Origin: Verrucomicrobiales bacterium
GTDB taxonomy: Bacteria > Verrucomicrobiota > Verrucomicrobiia > Verrucomicrobiales > V1-33
Direction: 5' to 3'
Length of the DNA: 64,000 nucleotides
Assembly: GCA_028293125.1 (NCBI GenBank)
Contig: JAQGPJ010000105.1
Span: 124,001 to 188,000 of the forward strand
Each line of letters starts with the position of its first letter. Position 1 is the stretch's first letter. Both the position numbers and the translations under genes were made by a program. The notes beneath the pieces are model-generated. The model searched no databases. It had not been told where the DNA came from and saw only the letters and a list, made by a program, of their open reading frames with translations. Shown piece by piece: positions 45,962 to 53,536 of this stretch.

Positions 45962-48900
45962 ATGGGACCTTTGAACGCGATGGGAGTGCTCACGCCGGAA
46001 TATCGACAACCGTCCAACCCGCAGGAGACTGCCGGAGCCGCGGCGGGCCGGGAGTGGTGCGCCCAGGCGGCGAAGGCTTCGGCCTTTCAGAAGAAATTCA
46101 AAACCCTGAAACCGCGCCCGGCGGGGAAAAAAGCCAAGCCCTTGGCCGGACCGGCGGGCCGCATCGTGCTGGAGCAGGTGTCGGAGGCCGCGCAGGGCTT
46201 TGCGGTGGGCATGGTGCTGCATCATCTGGAGTCCACCGGCGCGGCGCGGCGGGTGTGGGTGCTGGCGCGGGACCTGAAGGCGCAGGAGGTGCTGTCGCAG
46301 GATATCGCGGTCTGGTGGGGACCGGCGCTGTTTTTCCCGGAGGCGGAGGAGCTGCGGACGGAGGACTCATTGCCGGATCTGGAGGCCCAGGCGGAGCGGC
46401 TGGCGCTGCTGCAGGGGCTGGCGTCGCCGCCGGACAAGCTGGAACTGCTGCTGCTGAACGTGGCTTCGCTGTCGGAGATGGTGCCGCCGCCGTCCGCTCT
46501 GGCCGCCTCGCGGCTGGTGCTGCGGACCGGTCAGACCGCCTCGCTGGAGGCTTTGGTCAGCCAGTTGACGGATGCCGGCTATGACCGCCAGCCACAGGTG
46601 GGCGAGCGCGGGCAGTTCGCGGTGCGCGGCGGCATTCTGGATGTTTACTCGTGGCAGAGCGAACTGCCGCTGCGCGCGGAGTTTTTCGACACGGAGGTGG
46701 AGAGCCTGCGGTCCTTTGACCCCGACAGCCAGGTGTCCGTGGGGAGGCTGGAGGAGGGAAGTATCCTGCTGAGTGTGGACGGTGCCCCCGACCCGGCCAA
46801 CGCCAACAGCGGCGGTGCGGCGGACAGCGGCCTGGTGCTGCTGGAGGAATGCATCGGCCCCGATGACGTGGTGATCGCCGTGGATCCGGAGGAGGACCGT
46901 CCGCGGGTATCGGTCTGGATCGGGGCCGGCGCCGATCCGGCGGCGGTGGAGGTGGAGGACGCGGCCACGGCCTGCGATGAGCTGCCGATGGGTGAATTTG
47001 AAGCGGGTGACTTCGTGGTGCAGCAGGCGCGGCGCTCGGAGTTTGTGTCCCAGCTCCAGCGCTGGCACGCGGACGGGTGGCGGGCGGTGATGTTCTTCAA
47101 CAACGAGGGGGAGATCGAGCGTTTCCGCGAACTCATGGAGCCGGAGGCCATGGAATCCGCCGTGCTGGAGACGCACCTGGGCCGGGTGAACCGGGGCTTC
47201 TCCGTGCCCTCCGCCAAACTGGCGGTGCTCAGCGATGCGGAGATCTTTGGCCGCTACCAGCACAACCGCGCCCGCCGGCTGATCAGCGGCGCGCGGCGGC
47301 AGCGGTCGCGGAAAGCCCCGCTGGATTTGTCGGACATCGCGGACGGCGATTTTGTGGTGCATCAGGAGTATGGCATCGGCCGCTACCGGGGACTCATCCA
47401 GCGCGCCGCGCCCAATGGTCTGGAGGAGGATGTGGTGGTGCTGGAATATGCGGCCGACAGCCGGCTCTATGTTCCCCTGCCCCAGGCGTGGCTCATCAGC
47501 CGCTACATCGGTGTCGGGAAAAAGACGCCGGACCTGAACACCCTTGGCGACGGTAAGTGGGGCAAAACCAAAAAAGCCGCCGAGCGCTCGATTTTTGAAT
47601 ACGCCGAAAAGCTTCTGGGCATGCAGGCCCAGCGCCAGTCCGGCCATGGATTCGCCTTTCCGCCGGACACCCGCTGGCAGGTGGAGTTCGAGGGATCGTT
47701 TCTTTACAAGGAGACCACCGACCAGCTCCGGGCCATCGAGGACACCAAGCACGACATGGAGCAGGAGCGGCCCATGGACCGGCTGATCTGCGGGGATGTG
47801 GGATTCGGCAAGACGGAGGTCGCCATCCGCGCCGCCTTCAAAGCCGTGATGGGGGGCCGCCAGGTGGCCATGCTGGCCCCGACCACGGTGCTCAGCCAGC
47901 AGCACTATCATAATCTGCGCGAGCGCTTTTCGGATTACCCCATCCGCGTGGAGGTGCTGAACCGCTTCCGCAGCCCGGCGGAATCCCGGAAAGTGGTCGC
48001 GGACCTGATCGCCGGAGAGGTGGACGTGCTGGTGGGCACGCACCGGCTGATCTCCAAGGACGTGGTATTTAAAAACCTGGGACTGGCGATCGTCGATGAG
48101 GAGCAGCGCTTCGGCGTGAAGCACAAGGAGAAGTTCAAGGAGCTGTTCCAGCTGGTGGACGTGCTGACCCTTTCCGCCACCCCCATTCCGCGCACGCTTT
48201 ACATGGCTCTGATGGGGGTGCGGGACATGAGCACCATCGACACCCCGCCCGCCAACCGCACGCCGGTGGAGACCACCATCTGCGCCTACGACGAGCGGGT
48301 GATCAAACGCGCCCTGGAGCGCGAGCTGAAGCGCAAGGGGCAGGTGTATTTCCTGCACAACCGCGTGGCCACCATCGAGCGCACCGCCGCCAGGATCCGC
48401 GCCCTGTGCCCGCCCAGCACCCGGGTGGACGTGGGCCACGGCCAGATGGAGGAGGGCATGCTGGAGGACGTGATGGACCGGTTTGTGAATGGCCGGACGG
48501 ATGTGCTGGTGAGCACCACCATCATCGAGAGCGGCATCGACATCCCCAACGCCAACACCATCATCATCGACCGGGCCGATCTCTTCGGCCTCGCGGATCT
48601 CTATCAACTGCGGGGCCGCGTGGGCCGCGCCGGACACAAGGCCTATGCCTTCCTGATGATCCCGCGCTCCCAGATGACCACCGGCGACGCCCGCAAGCGC
48701 ATCAACGCCATGAAGCAGTACACGGCGCTCGGCTCCGGCTTCAAAATCGCCATGCGCGACCTCGAAATCCGCGGCGCGGGCAACCTGCTCGGCACCCAGC
48801 AGAGCGGCCACATCATCGCCGTGGGGTTCGAGATGTACTGCCAGATGCTGAAGTCCGCCGTCAACAAACATCAGGGCAAGCGCAGCATTGGCCGCGTGGA

Positions 48901-49318
48901 CACCGTCATGGCCATCGACTTCATGGCCTTCAACGAGGCCGCCTGGCTGGAGTCGCGGGACCAAAAGATGCCCGCCTTCATCCCCGCCAGCTACATCACC
49001 GAGCCCAACCAGCGCATCCCCGCCTACCGCCAGATCGCCGAGGTCACCACCCTCCAGGAGCTCGGCGACCTCACCCGCCAATGGCGCGACCGCTACGGCC
49101 GTCCCCCGCACTCCGTGGAGAACCTCCTGCGCTGCACGGAGATGAAAATCATCGCCCATCAGAAAGGCATCACCGCCCTTGAGATCAAGGACCACAAGCT
49201 CATGCTCTCCAAAAACGGCGACTTCATCCTCATCGGCGGCAAGTTCCCCCGGCTGCGTGAGAAAAGCGCGCCGGTCCACCGGCTGGAGGAGGCGGTGACG
49301 CTGCTGAAACAGCTGTGA
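45962..49318 (+). CDS. mfd: Transcription-repair coupling factor
   Basis: DNA translocase that removes stalled RNA polymerase and recruits UvrA. 1118 residues from the ATG at 45962, preceded by a GGGAG site; a TTG at 45938 or the ATG at 45980 are alternatives. Order of domains: UvrB-like N-terminal region (GRIVLEQVSEAAQGFA), polymerase-interacting CarD-like domain near 460-475 (DFVVHQEYGIGRYRG), RecG-like helicase with Walker A GDVGFGKTE near 610 and DEEQ near 712, helicase C (QLRGRVGRAGHKAYAF), and the TRCF C-terminal domain (YRQIAEVTTLQELGDL). Full family length, no defects. Confidence 0.97.
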   Translation: MGPLNAMGVLTPEYRQPSNPQETAGAAAGREWCAQAAKASAFQKKFKTLKPRPAGKKAKPLAGPAGRIVLEQVSEAAQGFAVGMVLHHLESTGAARRVWVLARDLKAQEVLSQDIAVWWGPALFFPEAEELRTEDSLPDLEAQAERLALLQGLASPPDKLELLLLNVASLSEMVPPPSALAASRLVLRTGQTASLEALVSQLTDAGYDRQPQVGERGQFAVRGGILDVYSWQSELPLRAEFFDTEVESLRSFDPDSQVSVGRLEEGSILLSVDGAPDPANANSGGAADSGLVLLEECIGPDDVVIAVDPEEDRPRVSVWIGAGADPAAVEVEDAATACDELPMGEFEAGDFVVQQARRSEFVSQLQRWHADGWRAVMFFNNEGEIERFRELMEPEAMESAVLETHLGRVNRGFSVPSAKLAVLSDAEIFGRYQHNRARRLISGARRQRSRKAPLDLSDIADGDFVVHQEYGIGRYRGLIQRAAPNGLEEDVVVLEYAADSRLYVPLPQAWLISRYIGVGKKTPDLNTLGDGKWGKTKKAAERSIFEYAEKLLGMQAQRQSGHGFAFPPDTRWQVEFEGSFLYKETTDQLRAIEDTKHDMEQERPMDRLICGDVGFGKTEVAIRAAFKAVMGGRQVAMLAPTTVLSQQHYHNLRERFSDYPIRVEVLNRFRSPAESRKVVADLIAGEVDVLVGTHRLISKDVVFKNLGLAIVDEEQRFGVKHKEKFKELFQLVDVLTLSATPIPRTLYMALMGVRDMSTIDTPPANRTPVETTICAYDERVIKRALERELKRKGQVYFLHNRVATIERTAARIRALCPPSTRVDVGHGQMEEGMLEDVMDRFVNGRTDVLVSTTIIESGIDIPNANTIIIDRADLFGLADLYQLRGRVGRAGHKAYAFLMIPRSQMTTGDARKRINAMKQYTALGSGFKIAMRDLEIRGAGNLLGTQQSGHIIAVGFEMYCQMLKSAVNKHQGKRSIGRVDTVMAIDFMAFNEAAWLESRDQKMPAFIPASYITEPNQRIPAYRQIAEVTTLQELGDLTRQWRDRYGRPPHSVENLLRCTEMKIIAHQKGITALEIKDHKLMLSKNGDFILIGGKFPRLREKSAPVHRLEEAVTLLKQL

Positions 49319-49564
49319 AATTTATTTGACTGGCGGATTTCGAGGCGCAGATCTTGATGATCTGCACGGTCGGCTGACAGCGCACGCCTGAACTGCACTT
49401 TTGTCAATTCCAAAATTAGTTATATTAAGTAATATATTTTCGGAAAATTTCAAATTGCTTTTGCTTCAAGTTCCTTTAATTTTAATGATAAATTTAGAAT
49501 TAACATGCCATGATAAAAGTATTAGCGCGCATGCGGGACTCGAACGGGATTCTCCAGCGAGTAT
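49319..49564. other. AT-rich gap after mfd with one hairpin
   Basis: A perfect 7-base stem GCAGATC-TTGAT-GATCTGC lies at 49347-49365 without a following T run. The rest drops to very AT-rich sequence (49400-49510). A T-loop-like string on the minus strand near 49530 does not fold into a tRNA. Confidence 0.4.
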
Positions 49565-50059
49565 TTGAAGCTGCGGTTTCAGGTCCGACAAAAAAATCCG
49601 TTGCTCAGAGGGTCGAAAAGTCGAAAAGTCGAAAAGGAGCTACGTGGAAAATTGGGCGCTGAATGGAAGTGGAACACGCTGATCATCGAGTGCTTCGACA
49701 AAGAAGACAGAAAGACTTATCAAGACGCGCAGAAAATTGTGGAAAGACAAATATTGAACGGTCTCCACGCTTCATTTCCTTGTGGTGGACGAACTTCATA
49801 TCTATCACATGATCAAGTAGGTGGCAGCGCCCTTGATTCCAAGCGTCCAGCATTGCGTGATTGCGCAAAAGACTTAAATCTACTTTATAAAATTTTTGAA
49901 GAGACAATAGGATTTCGGCCATCAATAGAAGGAAATTCCAAAATTAATATTAGTCCTGAGCAGATGACAGCACTTCAAACACGCACTGGCTTTGATGAAT
50001 GGTTTCTGAAGCAATGGTTGCGCAGACCAAAAGATAAATATGGAGTAATAAAAGGATAG
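49565..50059 (+). CDS. AT-rich hypothetical protein, start uncertain
   Basis: 164 codons from a TTG. It is basic at the start (KSRKVEKELRGKLGAEWKWN), followed by ECFDKEDRKTYQDAQKIVER and a protein-like second half (LRDCAKDLNLLYKIFEETIG, FDEWFLKQWLRRPKDKYG). No family recognised. Base use is far more AT-rich than the flanks, suggesting recent transfer; the stop is TAG. The 8-base tandem repeat GTCGAAAA x3 lies near the start, where a copy-number change would alter the frame. It may be a 3' part of a once longer gene. Confidence 0.45.
   Translation: MKLRFQVRQKNPLLRGSKSRKVEKELRGKLGAEWKWNTLIIECFDKEDRKTYQDAQKIVERQILNGLHASFPCGGRTSYLSHDQVGGSALDSKRPALRDCAKDLNLLYKIFEETIGFRPSIEGNSKINISPEQMTALQTRTGFDEWFLKQWLRRPKDKYGVIKG
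49612..49635 (+). repeat. Three tandem copies of GTCGAAAA
   Basis: Exact 8-base units in tandem inside the beginning of the AT-rich frame at 49565. Because 8 is not a multiple of 3, gain or loss of a copy would shift the frame. Confidence 0.85.
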
Positions 50060-50317
50060 ACCCAGTATTTTATCGAACGGACCGTAATTGATTAGCGGGC
50101 CACAGCCTGCGGCATAGAGCGACCGCTGATCATGTCGGCAAGGGCGCTGGACACCTGATGACCGCGCAGGGCCATGGTGGCGGTGATGCTTTTCATGACC
50201 CCATAGGTCCGCGCCCCGCGTTTGTTTTTTGAGCATTGCGGCACTTTGCGGCCGATCACGGCTCCGGAAGTCCACAATGCCCGACTGCAGCACCGAGATC
50301 TCCGCATCGACATGATC
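50060..50317. other. Gap with possible continuation of the ATP-grasp remnant
   Basis: Minus-strand reading after the TAG at 50318-50320 continues DHVDAEISVLQSGIVDF, which suits an ATP-grasp continuation, then loses meaning. A different minus frame reads MKSITATMALRGHQVSSALA and on to a stop at 50092. Both look like scrambled coding sequence. Confidence 0.35.
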
Positions 50318-50791
50318 CTACGTGGGCAGGTCAGCTCCGCAGGCGTATGCTTTTGGTTCAAAAATCTTGCCATCTGCCGGATTTACAAATGCCTCCGTCA
50401 GGCGTTCGCGGACTTCCCCCAGTGTCATGAGCTCAATGTCACGGTGCAGAAAAGCGCGGAGAACGGTTGTCAGCCAGTCGATGGACGGCTCCAGCAGCAC
50501 GAGCCCCATCTGGTCAGCCACCGCCTCGGCAAACAGCGGCTCCCCGTAAATCACGACAGGCCGCTCCACGGACACAAGATGATCGGGAACCCGCCACCCC
50601 TGAACACGCTCCGGCGACCATCCCCGATCAAGGCAGGTTTTCCAGACCGCCTTGGAGTCGTCGGTCATCCGGGGTGCGAGCAGAACGAGAGGTATGTCAG
50701 AATTCATTTGTTGGCCGAATTCAAAATAAGCTTCCCATGACCACGGCTCAATCAACTGGACACCACTCAAATCAATCCCAATCATCCCCAT
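50318..50791 (-). pseudogene. ATP-grasp-like protein N-terminal part ended by an in-frame TAG
   Basis: 157 codons with normal protein texture: GIDLSGVQLIEPWSWEAYFE, RPVVIYGEPLFAEAVADQMG, and FVNPADGKIFEPKAYACGADLPT. The last block resembles the ATP-grasp segment where a Lys/Pro-Ala-Asp loop binds nucleotide. There the frame meets TAG, and the codons behind it still read DHVDAEISVLQSGIVDF before degenerating. Full members are about 250-300 residues, so this is a truncated gene. The family call rests on motif resemblance only. Confidence 0.55.
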
Positions 50792-50904
50792 CTCTGAGGG
50801 GAGAATGCTGCCATGGGAGAGATTTCAGCAATTCCTCCTGGGACAATGCCGTTAAGGGTTCAGCCGATGTTTGAAAGGGAGCCAGCTTTTGAGGAGGCGG
50901 GATT

Positions 50905-52044
50905 TCATGCGGATGGGTTCTTTCCGGCAGGTTGAATGGCCGCGCGGGCCGCTTCTATTTCACGGGCGAGTTGCCTTTCATCCGGCAGGGCCAGTTTGTA
51001 TTCGCGGGCCAGCACTTTGCTGGGGAGCGTGTCCAGCGTGTAGCGCACGAGGCTGCTGCCCACGCTGGAGCACAGGATGAGGCCCACGGGCGGGTTTTCG
51101 CCGGGGTGGGTCCAGTGCTCGGCGGCGTAGCTGAGGTAGAGATGCATCTGGCCCGCGTCGGCATGGGTGAACTTGCCCAGTTTCAGGTCTACGATCACGA
51201 GGCAGCGGAGCCTGCGGTGGAAAAAGACAAGGTCCACGCGATACCACTCGTCATCGATCCGCAGGCGGCGCTGGCGGCCCACGAAAGCGAAGTCGCCTCC
51301 GAGTTCGAGCAGGAAGGTCTCCAGACGGCGGATGAGGGCGTCCTCCAGATCGCTCTCGGAGTATTCATCCCGGAGATTGAGGAACTCCAGCACTAGCGGG
51401 TCACGGATGGCTTCGTCCGCAGTCAACTCCTCAGCGGCGCCCGGGCCTTTCCCGAGGAGGGCGGTCTTGTTTTTGGAAAGGGCGGTCCGCTCGTAAAAAA
51501 GCGTGCTCATCTGCCGGTCAAGCTGTCGCACGCTCCAGCCGCCGCGCAGGGCCTCCGTGCCATAAAACTCCAGTGCCTCCGGGCTGCGGGCCTGCAGAAG
51601 CCGCACATAGTGCGACCACGAAAGAGGAAAGGCCAGGGTTGCATCCGCCAGCGCAAGGGCTGACGGCAGTCCGTTCGACACTGTCGCTCGCTTCTCCAAA
51701 ACGGCGGATTTGAGCGACAGCGTCGCTCGAATTCGCTCCGGGGGGAACGCTAGATAGAACTGGCGGAAACGACCAAGGTTGAAACGTGAGAATCCACGTC
51801 CGAACCGGGCCGTCAGGTCCCCGGCCAGCCGCGTCAATAGCTCGTCCCCGTAGCTGGCCCGCTTGTCTCCACCTTGCTCGAATTCCACGATGCGCCGTCC
51901 CACTTCCCAATAAGTCGCGGTCATGAGCGAGTTCACGGTCCGCGCCGCCGCGTGCCGCGAGGACTGGATCAAGTCCCCGATGCCACCCACCAGACCGGGG
52001 TAGGCGGAGACTGGGCGCTTCCGGGCTGACTTGGCCTTTTTCAT
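50905..52044 (-). CDS. DUF1016 / PDDEXK nuclease domain protein (YhcG-like)
   Basis: 379 residues from the ATG at 52044. The N-terminal DUF1016 domain has TATYWEVGRRIVEFEQGG, YGDELLTRLAGDL, FGRGFSRFNLGRFRQFYL and LSWSHYVRLLQ. The C-terminal PD-(D/E)XK nuclease fold shows FAFVGRQRRLRIDDEWYRVD followed by LVFFHRRLRCLVIVDLKLGKF, giving the Asp and Asp-x-Lys catalytic set. YhcG-type proteins are linked to DNA damage and defence, but their substrate is not settled. Its start overlaps the stop of the dicarboxylate symporter gene by four bases, an unexpected operon partner. Confidence 0.88.
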   Translation of the reverse strand: MKKAKSARKRPVSAYPGLVGGIGDLIQSSRHAAARTVNSLMTATYWEVGRRIVEFEQGGDKRASYGDELLTRLAGDLTARFGRGFSRFNLGRFRQFYLAFPPERIRATLSLKSAVLEKRATVSNGLPSALALADATLAFPLSWSHYVRLLQARSPEALEFYGTEALRGGWSVRQLDRQMSTLFYERTALSKNKTALLGKGPGAAEELTADEAIRDPLVLEFLNLRDEYSESDLEDALIRRLETFLLELGGDFAFVGRQRRLRIDDEWYRVDLVFFHRRLRCLVIVDLKLGKFTHADAGQMHLYLSYAAEHWTHPGENPPVGLILCSSVGSSLVRYTLDTLPSKVLAREYKLALPDERQLAREIEAARAAIQPAGKNPSA

Positions 52045-53348
52045 ACCTTTCCCTCCTCGGGCACCTCCAGCTCCGGCTCCGGCTCCGCAGGCGGGGGACG
52101 CCGCAGAAGCATCTGCCCTTGGGCGGGATAGAATTCCCCCTCCCACTTGGCGACCACGAGCATCCCCACCGTGTTGCCAATGAGATTCGTGACCGCGCGG
52201 GCTTCGGACATGAAGCGGTCCACGCCGATCACCAGCGCCAAGCCCTCCACGGGAATGGTGTGAGTGGCGGAGAGGGTGGCCGCCAAGGTGACAAAGCCGG
52301 CTCCGGTGACTCCCGCTGCCCCCTTGGAGGTCAGCAGCAAAATGCCCAGCACGCCCAGCTGCTGCTCCATGGAGAGGGGGGTGTGGGTGGCCTGGGCGAT
52401 GAACAGGGCGGCCAAGGTCAGGTAGATGCAGGTGCCGTCCAGGTTGAAGGAATAACCGGCGGGCAGCACGATGCCCACCACGGGCCTGCCGCAGCCGGCG
52501 CGCTCCATCTTCTCCATCAGCCCCGGCAGCGCGGGTTCGGAGGAGGAGGTGCCGACCACGAGCAGCAGCTCCTCCCGGATGTAACGCAGCACCTTCCAGA
52601 GACTGAATCCGTGCAGCCGGGCCACCAGCCCCAGCAGGCCGAAAATAAACACCGCGCAGGTCAGGTAAACGCAGGCCATCAGCTTGCCCAGGGAGACCAT
52701 GCTTCCGAACCCGAACTTGCCGATGGTGTAGGCCATGGCTCCGAAGGCGGCGGCGGGGGCGGCTTTGGTGACCATGTGGACAATGCCGAAAAACAGCTTC
52801 GAAATCCGCCCCAGCAGGTCCATCACCGGCTGGCCGGCTTCCCCCATCCGCGCCAGGGCCAGCCCCGCCAGCAGGGCGACAAACAGGACCTGCAGCAGAT
52901 CGCCGCTGGTGAACGCGCTGACAAAGGTGTCCGGGATGATGTTTTTGAGAAAGCCCACCGTGCTCAGCGCCTCCGCCTTTTTGGCGATATCCGCCGTGCC
53001 GGCGGCCGCTGCCGCCACGGCGGAACCCGGCGGATGCAGGCCCGCTCCCGGCTGGAAGACATTGGCCACCACCATGCCGATCACCAGCGCCACAGTGGTG
53101 GCCAGTTCAAAATACAGCAGCGCCTTCCATCCCACACGTCCAATCTTTTTCAGGTCCCCCATGCCCGCGATGCCGCTGACCACGGTGCAGAAGATGATGG
53201 GGCCGATCAGCATCTTCACCGCCTTGATGAAAATCTCCGCCAAGGGGAACAACGCTTCCCCCAGCGGGGGATTGTAATACCCCAGCAGCGTGCCCGCAAC
53301 CATGGCCACGATCACCTGCACATACAGATTTTTCCCCCATTTGATCAT
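52041..53348 (-). CDS. Dicarboxylate/amino acid:cation symporter (DAACS, GltP/DctA family)
   Basis: 435 residues from the ATG at 53348 (the frame extends upstream to 53471 with unlike sequence). It imports C4-dicarboxylates or Glu/Asp with protons or Na+. Family blocks: YNPPLGEALFPLAEIFIKAVKMLIGP, the helical-hairpin serine segment VVGTSSSEPALPGLM (family SSS-rich HP1), and the helix PAGYSFNLDGTCIYLTLAALF with the NxDGT cation site. HP2 is GAAGVTGAGFVTLAATL. Which substrate is used cannot be decided. It is followed by the DUF1016 nuclease gene with a 4-base overlap. Confidence 0.93.
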   Translation of the reverse strand: MIKWGKNLYVQVIVAMVAGTLLGYYNPPLGEALFPLAEIFIKAVKMLIGPIIFCTVVSGIAGMGDLKKIGRVGWKALLYFELATTVALVIGMVVANVFQPGAGLHPPGSAVAAAAAGTADIAKKAEALSTVGFLKNIIPDTFVSAFTSGDLLQVLFVALLAGLALARMGEAGQPVMDLLGRISKLFFGIVHMVTKAAPAAAFGAMAYTIGKFGFGSMVSLGKLMACVYLTCAVFIFGLLGLVARLHGFSLWKVLRYIREELLLVVGTSSSEPALPGLMEKMERAGCGRPVVGIVLPAGYSFNLDGTCIYLTLAALFIAQATHTPLSMEQQLGVLGILLLTSKGAAGVTGAGFVTLAATLSATHTIPVEGLALVIGVDRFMSEARAVTNLIGNTVGMLVVAKWEGEFYPAQGQMLLRRPPPAEPEPELEVPEEGKV

Positions 53349-53536
53349 ATATGGGCGGCATCCATGCCGGAATCCGGCTCCACCGGCAATCTGAATCCTT
53401 AACGCAGTCCCGTTGGTGACGGCCAGCGGCCCCGGATCCGCTTCAGCACGGCAATCCGCCACCGCTTTCAAAGGGAAAACCCACCCCGCATTCCCGGCTT
53501 TGCACGGGCGGTGTTTTGCAGTATAGCCTGCAGGTG

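Noticed and set aside
45704-46225. 173-codon minus-strand frame at the start of mfd
   Set aside because: Overlaps the mfd 5' end in antisense and has no domain pattern.
46367-49279. Minus-strand open frame of 970 codons
   Set aside because: Complete antisense of mfd with no recognisable motif; a GC-driven shadow.
49525-49560. tRNA T-loop-like string on the minus strand (GTTCGAGTCCCGC)
   Set aside because: The bases before the loop (ATCCC) do not pair with those after it, and no acceptor, anticodon or D arm can be folded nearby. At most a scar of a tRNA end.
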